From: Oncomelania hupensis
Taxonomy: Eukaryota > Mollusca > Gastropoda > Littorinimorpha > Pomatiopsidae
Assembly (NCBI GenBank): GCA_036898135.1
Contig: CM072523.1
Location: 44,127,549-44,191,548 of the forward strand
Length of the DNA: 64,000 bases
Direction of reading: 5' to 3'
Within the stretch, counting starts at the first letter, position 1; each line of letters begins with the position of its first letter. A program made the position numbers and the translations under genes. Under the pieces are notes generated by a model. That model searched no databases. It was not told where the DNA came from and saw nothing but the letters and a program-made list of their open reading frames with translations. Positions 24,201 through 35,263 of this stretch are shown piece by piece.

Positions 24201-24460
24201 ACGGTGCGCTTACAAGGCTTTAAGGTTTGGTTTACTTTTGGCGAAAACGGGTTTACCTTAAAATCCGCATTGTTATTACATTACACAAGGATAAAGTGGG
24301 CTTCCGTTGCTCAAACCAACCGCTGAAGCTTGAAATGGTCCATTTCGGTTGTGATAGGGAGTGATTTCCCTTGTTTTAACGGTACGCCAATACCATAGCC
24401 GTGCAACCTTTGACCCTATTTGTGACTGAACCACGGGGCATAATGGTGTCTGGCACATAG
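24200..24460 (-). repeat. Old dispersed repeat, partner of 5680-5885
   Basis: The reverse complement shares AAATCACTCCCT, GAGCAA, CACTTTATC and GTAAACCCGTTTTCGCC in the same order. The partner region is given above. No conserved reading frame is visible. Confidence 0.5.
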
Positions 24461-25090
24461 TAATGTCTGTTTTATCAACCTAAAACAAAAAAAACTTACC
24501 GAGCAATTTTTTTTCCCGTTCTATCATCGGCTTTGACGGATGCTATGTTTTAGCTCAAGAATGTAGTCTACCTGTTGCTATTAATAGGCACGAAAATTAC
24601 AGAATTTATTCATTAAAAAAACAAACAGAAACAACTATTATAATCTCGAATGTTTTGTTTTTTGTTTTTTGTTTGGGGGGGGGGGGGTAAACTTTTTTCA
24701 GTGGGGCGGCGCTCACTGTGAATATTAAAAAGCACTGTCGGGAGAAGGGGTGGGGGTGGGGGAGTGGCGTTTTCAAAGTGGATTCCTTTACTGTGAGGCT
24801 AAATTCTGACCGATCGAGGACAAGAGTCACCATAGTTACTGCTTACCACTACTCGTATTAATTGTAGACACGCTCCACTCTTAGCCGCTCACAGTCCCGG
24901 ATTCAGGCTCTTGTGCTACTTAACCTGTGGACTCTATGGATTCGCTTGGTTTTGTCACTGGAGGGCAGAATTAACTGTACAGCATGCTGCTTCTACGTTA
25001 TTTACAGGCAGGATCATTATTGGGCTGATCAGTTTTGTGGCTCAGTTTGCACTGTGCAATCATCTGTGCAACAGATCGATCCGGGGACGT
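24461..25090. other. Non-genic stretch
   Basis: Nothing is recognised apart from a G-run at about 24675-24690. Confidence 0.35.
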
Positions 25091-25094
25091 TCCC

Positions 25095-25097
<3 letters not shown>

Positions 25098-25136
<39 letters not shown>
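25098..25136. repeat. (GT)n microsatellite
   Basis: About 19 GT units. Confidence 0.95.
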
Positions 25137-25138
<2 letters not shown>

Positions 25139-25387
25139 GATTTTTTATTGTTTGGATTTTTGACACTTTATTGTCCCTTTTTATCGGGAAACTCTGGGCC
25201 GCCTCCCTTGGGGAAGACGCAGTCGCAGGCTGTGGCGCGCCCAAACCCAACCTACCCAACATTATTTGTTCTCTGAAACATTGGTGGAGAAGCAAACCGG
25301 AGTACCCAGAGAACACTCCCGAGACGTTTCCCGAGTCGACAATAAATAATATTTGGAGAAACATAATGCCCAGAGGCGGTAGTGTGT

Positions 25388-25735
25388 GTACGTGAAAAAA
25401 CGCACAAATGGGTTTCAGACCTTGTCTTTCTTAGTAACAAGTGGGTTTATTTGCTTGGAATCCACTTTTTTCCAGGACCCCACTTTTTTCTTAGTGCGCG
25501 GGAGTGCTCTTTTAGTGCATGGGAGTGCAGTTGTAGTGCATGAGAGTGTTTTAAGTACACAGGAGTGCTCTATCCGGGACGGAGAAAATACAGTCAATTT
25601 TCGGAGAAATTTTGAAGAAAATTCGACCCTATTTCGTCGCCTATAGGAGACGAACTAGGTCACTAGAAGAAGTTTGCGTCAAAAAAATCACTTTCCGATT
25701 CCTACATTCTTAAATAAACCCAGTTGTGATGTATT
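25388..25735 (-). repeat. CA-flanked palindrome repeat, reverse copy
   Basis: This is the reverse complement of the 17216/30082 copies. It includes GTGCATGGGAGTGCAG units (about 25515-25570) and the palindrome at 25625-25661. TG/TA repeats follow at the end that corresponds to the CA edge of the other copies. Confidence 0.8.
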
Positions 25736-25740
25736 GCAAA

Positions 25741-25875
<135 letters not shown>

Positions 25876-25984
25876 GTACGCGCGCGCGCCCGTGTGTGTG
25901 TATAAATAAATGTCCAGACTTATCTGAAAATACTTTAAAACAGTCGGGGTAAATCAGAGCGTGCCAAATGTCGATCTGGCCGCT

Positions 25985-26225
25985 TGTCAATCGGTGAGTT
26001 GAAAGCCAATACTCAAGAACCACTCAACAGATTTTGACCTAACTTAATTGGAACAGTACCTAATTTAGTGACCTGCCTCCCGTTCCATCAAGTTTGCTCC
26101 ACCGCAAGGGTCAAGATCGCTGGAGTCATTTTATTACTAAACACGTTTTTCTCAATATCTAAACACCGGCTGAAGCGATTTAGTTGAGTTTTGATGTGCA
26201 AGTATTTCAAATCACAGGCCATCCA
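25985..26225 (+). repeat. Dispersed repeat, copy 2 (partner of 6690-6960)
   Basis: Collinear words with the 6690 copy end at CAGGCCATCC. It is diverged. Confidence 0.6.
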
Positions 26226-26557
26226 TCCGTGAAAAGAGTCGGATATAGCCCTGGCCTATTATTTTGTATTGAGCTACTCCGACTGAACTATACCGAACGC
26301 TGTCCATGTGGCTGAATCCATTACCTCCAATATTGTTACCGCCCATCGCACTCCGTTTGTCGGTAAGGGTATTGGAAAGGTATTGAATACGGCCACATGT
26401 TCCGAAGTTCAATCGGTATGGCTCGATACAAACTAATAGGTTGATGTCATCCGACTCTTTTCACGGACGATCGCGCACCATAGCTACGCCTGATTAGATC
26501 GCATCTGATTATGAACTGCTCTAATCCCCTGGAGTCTCTTCGTCGCTTTCTATGTGT

Positions 26558-26559
26558 GT

Positions 26560-26655
<96 letters not shown>
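26558..26655. repeat. (TC)n microsatellite
   Basis: About 45 units. Confidence 0.96.
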
Positions 26656-26770
26656 GTACAGAAACATATATGTACACATAGATATAAGCGAGAAGGAGAA
26701 TGATATCTAGATGCCCAGTGGGAATACGAAGTTCCAATTGTGTAGAGGAAATGTGTTACTCAATTGATTG

Positions 26771-26825
26771 ACAGAAAGTCAGTTGTTGGTCCATGATATT
26801 TAGATCCGTGTCCTTAACGTACGTA
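26771..26825 (-). repeat. Inverted repeat arm, left
   Basis: ACAGAAAGTC.GTTGTTGGTCCAT to CCGTGTCCTTAACGTAC is the reverse complement of 28788-28839, with a few mismatches. The arms lie about 2 kb apart. Confidence 0.75.
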
Positions 26826-26845
26826 AAAGAAGACTCCAGGACCCA

Positions 26846-27048
26846 CCCCCTCTCTCTCACTCTCTCACTCTCTCACTCTCTCTTTCTCTCTCCTCCTCCC
26901 TCTTTCACTCCTCTGGTTTTTTTCTGTATCTCGCTGCGTCTGTCTCTGTATTTCTTTCTCTGTCTCTTTCTGTCTCTCTCCATCCCGCCCTCTGTCTCTG
27001 TCTCTCTCTCTCTCTCCCTCTCTCTCTATTCCCCACTCTTTGTTTCTC
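26846..27048. repeat. TC-rich simple repeat
   Basis: Long imperfect (CT)n with TGTCTCTTTCTG variants. Confidence 0.93.
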
Positions 27049-27289
27049 TGTCTTTCTGTTAGATGGCATAAACATGAAGTTTCCGTGTGAAAACTTGTCT
27101 TCAAAAATCTGTACTTTTTATTTAAATTAAAATGGTTTTGTCGGTCCCGATGCAAGAAGATATTTTTCAACTCCCACTGCCTCAGTTAATGCATCATCAG
27201 CATAGTGTGGTGTAGGCAAAGACGAATTGTTCTACGTCATTGGTGTAGGATAAGTGCATATCAATTAACTAAACTCTTTGCACGGCAGG

Positions 27290-27870
27290 GCAGGGAAGAT
27301 TATTATTGAGGATCCCAGTCTTATATCATCGGGGAAAAAAAATTAAAGCCGCAAACCTAGTGTCCTTATACTATCCGTTTTCTTTCAGCATTGTGACTCT
27401 CTTGTTTAAAGTGCAACATGGCCTGACATCACCTTATGTAAACCATCAATTAAATTCTGGGACAGAACGCACCGGGTCCAACAAATACATCCCGCTTAGA
27501 ACAAGAATTGACCTGTTTAAGAATAGTTTTGCATTTTCGGGACCTTTAATGTGGAAATCTCCTCCTTTGAACAATAGATCGGGTACCACTCTTTTTCATT
27601 CTAACGTACATTAAGGCAACATTACCTTACTATGACTAAAATACTGATTTTTGTCAAATGTTTCCCAATGTGCTACTTGATTATTTGATCTACAATTGAT
27701 GTGTCTTAAATATGCGTAATTGTACTACCTGTTTATCGGACACATTGGGTTGTTGTTTTTTATTGTTTAATTGTAACACCAATATTGATTGTATGATTTG
27801 ATTTGTTTTGTTGTAAGCTGCACGATAGTTATAATAGCTATTTGTTTTGTCGTGTTATTATAGTTATGTA
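27290..27870 (+). pseudogene. CR1-like LINE C-terminal remnant
   Basis: Translation from about 27306 contains LLFKVQHGLTSPYV, RTGSNKYIPLRTR and FAFSGPLMWKSPP. These resemble the C-terminal region after the reverse transcriptase of CR1-type elements (FKxxHxLxPxYL...RTR...GPxLWNxLP pattern). There is no catalytic RT motif. The AT-rich stretch downstream to about 27880 may be its 3' UTR, which is then interrupted by the retroposon at 27899. Class assignment is from family knowledge. Confidence 0.6.
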
Positions 27871-27898
27871 TTTTGTCGTTGGCATGTATTACTGAACA

Positions 27899-28477
27899 CC
27901 CCCGTTGGGGTGCCGGGGGTTTCAGTATAAATAGTATCCCCACTTTCTGGAAATGTACTACTTTAAATTCTCACTGTCGCTGTCTTTCTCATTTGCTCTT
28001 TCTCATTCCTGATCTATTCTATCAATCTGCAAAAATACATCTTCTTCTTCTCTAGACCAGTCACCTACCTTTTTTCTTGAAAACTCTTCCGGGACAAGAC
28101 TCCTTATTTGTGTATGAGGTCTGTTGGATCACCTTGGGAATATTGGACGCTTTCTGCCAGGTGGTCTCTGGGGCTTCCTATGATGTTATTATTTAGCAAT
28201 GCAGGCATTTTATTTGTATGTGTTTTGTTGATAATTTATAATGATGTTTGTATTCTATTTTGTTTTTGTAAAGGGGGGTTCGATAAATTAGAGTACAGCC
28301 TCAGCGTCCCCTGCGTGGGATGTCTTTATTGTAAAGTGACGGTCTGGTGGAGAGCTTTCAGTTTTACCACTAGGGTTGTGTCGGCAGATCTTTTATGCGG
28401 ATCAGGGGTTGTCAGGTCCTGATTTGGCTCGGAAGAGTCCGCTGGAACTAAAGCAATAATCATGTAATGTAATGTAC
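27899..28477 (+). mobile_element. 580-bp retroposon, short form, 14-bp TSD
   Basis: TGTATTACTGAACA flanks the unit at 27885-27898 and 28478-28491. It starts at CCCCCGTTGGGG, so the 130-bp extension of the long form is absent and the 5' end sits at the GC hairpin. TATAAATAG lies at about 27926. The tail is ATGTAATGTAATG. The frame 28108-28422 is open for 104 codons (hydrophobic, Cys-rich), as in copies at 40141, 46040 and 47411. Confidence 0.93.
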
Positions 28478-28787
28478 TGTATTACTGAACATCTTAGAAT
28501 GTGAGTGTGAATGATACGAGGACCGATTGTAAGATTAGGCGCCCGGTTAAAATCTATGGAATTCCCTTTGTATAATATTTCTTTGTACCACTTTCAGCTA
28601 AATAATCCTTATTTAGAGGCATATTTTCTAAAGAATTATTTGTTTACAAACAATGCAACATTTATTTTATTCTTCCTCATTCCGAGGACTGACTAACCTT
28701 TTAGTTTATATTATATTATCATGTCCCAGAATATAACCTTGCACAATTTGGTTTTCTTTAAGCAGACGGGAAGGTGTCCCCTTTCAT

Positions 28788-28839
28788 GTACGTTAAGGAC
28801 ACGGACCTAGATTTAATGGACCAACAACCGACTTTCTGT
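28788..28839 (+). repeat. Inverted repeat arm, right
   Basis: Partner of 26771-26825. Confidence 0.75.
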
Positions 28840-29447
28840 GCGTGCGATATTTCCTTTCCTAGTAGTAGCGTACATCGTCTTCAGCTACTGTTGTCCTCTA
28901 AACGTCTGTCGCCAATAAGACAGCTACTGCTACACCAAAGTTTCAATTGTTTTGTGGAATAAAGGCTTGTTGAATTGTCTTCAAAAGCAGAGAAGGCCTG
29001 CTTGTGAGCTCAGAGCTGGCTTTCCAGCACTAGATATTGTAATATGCCTTCATGATTAAGGATTTATCTTGATCAATATGTTGTCAGTTTGGGTCACTAT
29101 GACTTCGATCAATAAGTCTTTTTTTATATCTTGAAGGTGGTTTGCAATGTTGTTGTTCGTGTGATGGTGGTGGAGGTGGTGGTGATTGTGGTGTCGTTGT
29201 TGTCGTTTCTCCTCCTCCTTCTTCGTTTTCTTCTTCTTTTGAATTGGTATTTATGTTACGCAATGCCCCTGTCCACCCCCCCTCCCCCTCCCACCCCGTT
29301 GGCATATCTTCTAGTGTCTTTAACGTTATATCATTTTAGCTCCGATATTTATTTTATTGACGACATCATAAATTATGTGTCATATTATTTCCTGTAATGT
29401 CGGACAAAAGTCTGTTCTTTTATCTCGATTAGCCACTTGGTGATAAT
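28840..29447. other. Non-genic stretch
   Basis: No gene is recognised. GGTGGTGG and C-rich simple sequence lies at about 29160-29300. Confidence 0.4.
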
Positions 29448-29765
29448 GATTGATGATAGTGGATGATGATGATGGAGGATGATGATGGAGGATGATAATG
29501 ATCATTGTAAAGAAAAAGAAGAAGATGGATTGATTTATCGATTAACTGGTTTATTTAAAGGTCGGGCTGGATTATCCGACTAATCAATATGAAAAGGTAT
29601 TTTCAAGAATGCATCACCCTCTCAGTCTGCACCTCCCTCTACCGTCCCGAGTCCATTTCTCCTCCCCCTCTCCCAACGACCAGTGTATCCCTTCACAACA
29701 ATAATAATAATGATGATGATGATGATGATGATGATCATGATGATGATGATGATCATGATGATTAA

Positions 29766-29796
<31 letters not shown>

Positions 29797-30067
29797 GATG
29801 ATGATGATGATGATGATCATGATCATGATGATGATGATGATGATGATGATAGATGATAATGATGAAGAGGAATATAAAGAAAAAGAAGATTGATTGATTT
29901 ATTGACTAACTGGTTTATTTAAGTCGGGCTGGAATATCCGACTAGTCAATATAAAATCGTATTTTCAAGAAAACATAAGCCTCTCAATCTCCCCCTTCCA
30001 CCCCTCCCCTTATCCCGATTCCCTTTCTCCTCCCTCTTCTCCCAACGTCAGTGTATCCCTTCACACA
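29448..30067 (+). repeat. Direct duplication of a GAT-plus-flank unit
   Basis: About 29520-29697 and 29880-30067 are homologous. Both run from GATTGATTTAT..ACTGGTTTATTTAA through a CGGGCTGGA.TATCCGACTA block to AGTGTATCCCTTCACA. Each is preceded by GAT repeats, much longer in the second unit (29701-29870). Confidence 0.85.
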
Positions 30068-30081
30068 TACACACACACAAG

Positions 30082-30495
30082 TATGTAGAACACCAAGACT
30101 GGGTTTTACTAAGAATGTAAGAATCGGAAAGTGATTTTTTTTTTTGACGGAAACAACGCAAACTTCTTCTAAAAATGTAAAAATCTAATGCAAAATTGGC
30201 TCTTTCCGTCTCAAAAGTTGACCTAGTTCGTCTCCTATAGGCGACGAAATAGGTCGAACTTTCTTGCTAAATTTCCCGAAAATTGACTGGATTTTCTCCG
30301 TCCAGGATAGAACACTCCCTTGTACTTAAAACACTCTCATGCACTACAACTGCACTCCCATGCACTAAAAGAGCACTCCTGTGTACTTAGAAAAAAGTGG
30401 GTGGCTGGAAAAAACTGGGTGGCTAATACACTCACCCATTTCCTGCATAAAAAGCAAGGTTAGTCACCCATTTCAAGGCTTATGTCTACGCACAC
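30082..30495 (+). repeat. CA-flanked palindrome repeat, copy
   Basis: Best-preserved copy. ATGTAGAACACCAAGACTGGG starts right after a CA repeat. The palindrome GACCTAGTTCGTC-CCTATAGG-GACGAAATAGGTC is at 30219-30256. The tandem CACTCCC.TGCACTA units are at about 30318-30385, and a CA repeat follows. Confidence 0.85.
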
Positions 30496-30639
30496 CCTCC
30501 CACACACACACACACACACCCACACACACGTACACACACGTACACACTACTATAGGAATAGCCAGTAACAATTAGAACATACTAGGCAATGTAAAGCTAA
30601 CATAAATAAATAAATAATAGAATAAAATAAACCACGAAA

Positions 30640-30763
30640 TAGAAGACGAAGAAGGAGAAGAAGACAAAGAAGGAGAAGAAGAAGAAGAAGAAGAAGAAGA
30701 AGAAGAAGAAGAAGAAGAAGAACAACAACAACAACAACAACAACAAGAAACACCACTACCTAC

Positions 30764-30795
<32 letters not shown>

Positions 30796-30830
30796 GAAAC
30801 ACCTCTACCTACACCACCACCAACACCAAT
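30640..30830. repeat. (GAA)n-(CAA)n-(ACC)n compound repeat
   Basis: Consecutive trinucleotide arrays with a partly repeated AAGAAACACC.CTACCTACACC block. Confidence 0.93.
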
Positions 30831-32427
30831 AATGGGGAATTACAGAAAACCGAAAGGAAATTTGTTTCCTTCGACGTTTCGTTGCGCTGATTCTTGCGCC
30901 ACAGGCGCGCGCAGGAACAACGACAAAATTGGCTGTGGGGGTTAGTGCTTTCGAATGCGCGAGGATTTGTTCACCGTTGTTTACAGTGTAACGTTGGAAT
31001 GGCTTTATGTTGTGATGTAGATCTACCACAGACACTGCTGTGGTTAATTGCTCGTGTTCTTTATCAATTTTATTTTAAAAATTAAACCCAGAAAACAAAA
31101 ATGTATCAACTTTTTTTGTCTCTGAATAAAAGCACCGTTACTTGGACTGAGCAGATGTTTCCTTAAAGACTAAAGACAGTATTTTAGTGAAAGCTTCAAC
31201 TGAGTATCAACCATCTCCTGTGGCAGTTTATTAAAGTCAATTACTGTCCGAAGGAAGAAATTGTACTTTCTAAGATTTGTCTTGCGAAACCGGTCGATAC
31301 GATCTGCTGTGCCCTTTAGGTGCTCGTTCTGTTATGAGAAAGTCAATTGATGAGAGTTGACTGCAGCAAGACAGACATTGACCTTAAACAACATTTTATA
31401 GGCCTAAATATTTGTGATGCTAACTAGAGCGGGATGAAAATTTAGCAGTAAATTACAAATTACTGTCATCATAACTACTTAAAATGTTCTCTGGTTTAAT
31501 CATGATAAGTGTATTTTTATGTGCTGTAATATTTTGAAACCGGTCCCTAGATTTAGACTGGGAAAGTCTAAATTACATAACCTCGAACTAGCGCCATGAT
31601 AGCTTCAGCAATAACCATGAGCCTAATTAGGACAAGCCCATTTGTCCGTTTGTCAGTTGCACATAAGTATCAAATATTGACGAAAATGTAATACAGCAGA
31701 GATTAAATGTAAACAAAAATTTAAAAAAAGTAGCAATAACGCTACATGTAGTATGTTAAATATAAATATACACTCACGAAATTAATTTCGTAGAAAGGCC
31801 TTTTCTACGAAGTTTTGCTGACCTGCACTGCAAATATTCGTGAACCCTTCAATTGGATGCACAATGTTTACAATTAAAAAGTCCCCCACCACGAAACAAA
31901 ATTCATGGAACACATTCTGTAACATCCTAATAACAATAAGAACAAAACAAGTCCCTTACAGCCGTACATTTATCAATAGGGTCGTAATTCTTGTGTCTTC
32001 CTTCATTTTACATTAGATCGCCCAAAATTTAATCTCCTGGAGTAAACATTGAGTACTAGAAAACGAGTTGTCATTTTCGTTTTACTTTCATCTATTGCAA
32101 TCTAATGGGTGAGAGAGTGGGGGGCGGGGAAGGGGGGGGGGGGCGGGGTAGAAGGGGAGAAGAGAAGAGAAGAGGAAGATTGCGCGTCACAAAAAGAAAC
32201 AGAAGAAGGAAGATGGCAAGCCCATTAACATGTATTTCCACTTACTCGGATAGAGGAAAAATACAACATTTTCCAAACATTTTCTTTTCTTTGTCGTGAC
32301 TAGGCTTTATACTAACAAAGCACAAGGAAAACATGCATTGATAGGACACTATCTGAACGCTCTGCAAGCAACACATTATCAAAATCGGTTAAGACAATTT
32401 TGAGGCAGCCAACACGCTTTTATAATA
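30831..32427. other. Non-genic stretch
   Basis: No gene is recognised. ORFs are short and without motifs. A purine/G-rich tract lies at about 32105-32210. Confidence 0.4.
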
Positions 32428-32791
32428 TGTAGCCGAGCGGAGTATTTGACTCCCGCCTTTCGGCCACGTCCTTGAGAAAACGGCCCAACCCGAGCTGTTA
32501 TTTCTTAGTTATCGCTCGTAAGAAGGACACACAAATATTTGCCATGCAAAGCGGTGAAGCGTGGTTGGTAGTAAACCGGGATGCCGGCTACTGGTGCCAC
32601 GACACTCCATACAAGCCACTGCCACTGACTTGCACCAAAAGCAGAAGACGAATGCTTAGCCGGGGAGAACAAATGCGTGTCGCCTTGTCCTGCATAACCC
32701 AATGGCCACACCAAAGAATTCTGCACAGCAGGAGCCACCCAAGGCTAGTCTAACCACCAAGCTTGAACCAGTCGCCTCCCTTTCCGCCACA
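32428..32791. mobile_element. 364-bp TGTA...CACA insertion with 4-bp TSD
   Basis: It starts TGTAGCCGAGCGG and ends CCGCCACA, and AATA lies outside both ends (32424-32427 and 32792-32795). It is collinear with 49241-49736: GTATTTGACTCCCG, GGTGAAGCGTGGTTGGTAG, GGCTACT.GTGCCACGACACT, AGCCGGGGAGAACAA and CAGTCGCCTCCCTTTCCGC are shared in order. TG...CA ends with short duplications suggest a solo LTR or TRIM. AGCCGAGCGG recalls a tRNA-type A box, so a SINE is the alternative. Confidence 0.7.
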
Positions 32792-32877
32792 AATAATTCT
32801 ATAGGACTTCAACGACCTTGACTTTTGAGAAAGATCAAAAGTCAGAAACATAAAAAACAGTGGCGGCTAAAATACCC

Positions 32878-33326
32878 TATCCTATCCTATCCCGTAAATC
32901 GGAGGTCTTAGGGGCACCACAGATGATCGTTTAACCAGTATACTCCATCTTTGTCTGTCCTGAGCAACCCTGGTGGTTTCGCTCAGTGTCAAACCAGTCC
33001 ATTCTCGAATGTTGACCTCCCACCTCATTTTCGGTCTCCCTCTTCTTCAACCTCCTTGCACATTGCCTTGCAGGATGGTCTTTGCAAGAGCTGATGATCT
33101 GGTGACATGGCCATACCATCGGAGTTTCCGTTTTATCACCACTGTGATGTCCAATGGCTTGTGTGATGGTCTGTTGGACTTCGTCGTTGGTGATGTGCTG
33201 GGTATAAAAAAAATCCCCAGAAGTCTTCTGTAGCACCTCATCTTCATGCTTTGTATTCTTTGTTGTAGATCTGCTGTGAGGGTCCATATTTCGCGAGCAT
33301 ATAGGAAGATGGAGATGATAAGGGAA
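32878..33326 (-). mobile_element. 5'-truncated LINE copy, 10-bp TSD
   Basis: TAAAATACCC flanks the unit at 32868-32877 and 33327-33336. The tail is (TATCC)n at the left. Minus-strand translation covers the C-terminal region (REIWTLTADLQQRIQSMKMR and LRWYGHVTRSSALAKTILQG). It lies about 1.5 kb upstream of the receptor gene. Confidence 0.9.
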
Positions 33327-33660
33327 TAAAATACCCGCAGAGTAAAAAAAATCGGTCCAGTCATTCTGGAGATAAGGCAAAGAATGGGGTTTAAACATAA
33401 AATTGGAGCCGCACACCGACCAACTGACCGACTGACCGAAACCCAATACTAATGACTAATTGTCCATTAGTTGATGTACCATATATTCCTTCGGATGAAA
33501 GTATAAACCGAGGTCTAGACTGGGACTTATATATATATATATACAGACTACAGAATCTTTTATTGTTCCCACAAACACCTGCAAGGAAATTCTTGGTGCA
33601 GAGTCCATCTGCATATAAAATCTCAAAGCAATGAAACTGAAATATCAACACAAAACTGTA

Positions 33661-33663
33661 AAA

Positions 33664-33727
<64 letters not shown>

Positions 33728-33840
33728 TGTCGGTGTGTGGTGTGTGTGCGTGAGTGTGTACGTGCGTGAATACGCGCGCGCGCGTTTGTGTGTGTGTGTG
33801 TGTGTGGGTGTGTGGGTGTGTGTGTGTGTGTGTGTGTGCG
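33661..33840. repeat. (GA)n and (GT)n microsatellites
   Basis: GA repeat at about 33661-33727 and GT repeat at about 33783-33840. Confidence 0.95.
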
Positions 33841-34430
33841 CACGCAGTACGAGTGTTCTCAAAACCGCGCGCTTCACACTCATCGTTTTTGTGATAATTA
33901 ATCTGTGTTGACCTGTTGTTGACCTGTTGTTAACCTGATGATATAGGCTATCACGAACTTTAGAACGATCTGTCTTATAATTACAACGCCGTTTCTGCAA
34001 TCTTATGACAAAACAAACCAAGTTCAGAAGAGAAAAAACAAAGCTACGTTGAGAAAATTTATTCTTTGTGTCTGGTTGTTTTTTGATGACTTATTTGTCT
34101 GCATCTCGCAATCTAAGTGCACTCTACGTGTACTGTTATTCGTCCAACTGAATCTACGTCACATATGATGTCAAATTTCAAAAACATCTTGATTTCTTAT
34201 TTTTTATTGTGACTAGTTTGCTTTGCCATTGATTATAGGGGCTGCTTGTTCACAGAATGCACTGTAACTGTTCCAAAACAAAAGTAGGCTTGTTTTGGAC
34301 ATAAACGCCTCATTAGAAGAACCCCAGAATAATCGTTTTGCTTTTTGTTGTTGAAAATAATTTGTATTGGTTTTTATTAGTTCACGGCAAATTCAGCATT
34401 ATTAATTGGTTGACTGTTTCAGATGGACAC
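33841..34430. other. Non-genic stretch upstream of the receptor
   Basis: No gene is recognised. GACCTGTTGTTGACCTGTTGTT is a short tandem at about 33911-33932. Confidence 0.4.
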
Positions 34431-34469
34431 TCGAAGTGTTGCAAATACTGGTGTGACCAAATAACCGCA

Positions 34470-34750
34470 TCACGAAATGACGTCAGTGTCACCATCACCG
34501 CAGAGTATATGTCATGGTTGACGTCACCTTCAAGTTTGGTCTCTGACATGGAGGCAACATCAACGTCGTCGCAGGAAGCACGGTACTGGTGACGCCTTGG
34601 TATTAAACGTCATGGTTTTACGTCCACATTCGAGAACATTGTGTGTAGTTCAGTAAAATACAAACCAGATGGCGTCATCATCGACTTTACCAGCAGCATA
34701 TACGTCATAGTTGACGTTTATGTCATCACTCTTAGTTTTACGTCAATATT
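34470..34750 (+). promoter_or_regulatory. Cluster of CRE-like TGACGTCA/ACGTCA sites
   Basis: Two perfect TGACGTCA palindromes lie at 34478-34485 and 34519-34526. ACGTCA or TGACGT half-sites lie at about 34607, 34702, 34712 and 34740. Several sit in a loosely repeated unit, TA(T/C)GTCAT(G/A)GTTGACGT. The cluster ends about 50 bp before the receptor start codon. CRE is the known target of CREB/ATF factors; use here is inferred, and no TATA box or transcript start can be assigned. Confidence 0.45.
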
Positions 34751-34794
34751 GGCGTTAAGTTTCTTCCACCAGGAAAAGGCGCCTGCTGCCCACA

Positions 34795-35263
34795 ATGAGG
34801 GATTTTCTGCTGGCGCAAGGGGTTTTGTCGAACTTGGACTCTTCCACCTCAGCGATGTACAACGTCAGCGAAGCCACGCCCCTCGTCATGAACCTAACCC
34901 ACCACCTCACCAATCACCTGACGAGCGTTCGGAACGTCACCATCCAGGACCACGCCGTCACTCCTAACGTCATGAGCAATCGAACATTGCTGTCTTCGTC
35001 TTCTGGCACTCTGCTATCCGCCACGACCCCTGACCCGACACTGGTGATGATACCTTCTAAAAAGCAGCAAGTAGCTTTGTGGCTGCTGACCTACGTCATG
35101 CCTGTCATCTTCAGCTTTGGCATCGTGGGAAACAGCGTGTCCTTCGCCGTGTTCCTGTCACAGAAGATGCGCCGGGTGTCCACCAACGTCTACTTAGCGG
35201 CGCTGTCTGCCAGCAACGCCGTCTTCCTCGTCGCCGTCGCTGTTGCTTGGACAGATGTTGTCG
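34795..35263 (+). CDS. Receptor exon 1: N-terminus, TM1, TM2
   Basis: Runs from the ATG (context CCCACAATGA) to a GTAGGT donor and ends after one base of codon 157. It encodes sequons NVS, NLT, NVT and NRT, then TM1 (WLLTYVMPVIFSFGIVGN) and TM2 (VYLAALSASNAVFLVAVAV). An upstream non-coding exon cannot be excluded: a TTCTTCCACCAG acceptor-like site precedes the ATG. Confidence 0.85.

Noticed and set aside
27306..27614. 102-codon ORF as a novel gene
   Set aside because: Residue pattern fits the C-terminal tail of a CR1-like LINE; no start context or introns.
32428..32470. tRNA gene starting GTAGCCGAGCGG
   Set aside because: Only an A-box-like start; no B box, anticodon arm or acceptor pairing is found.
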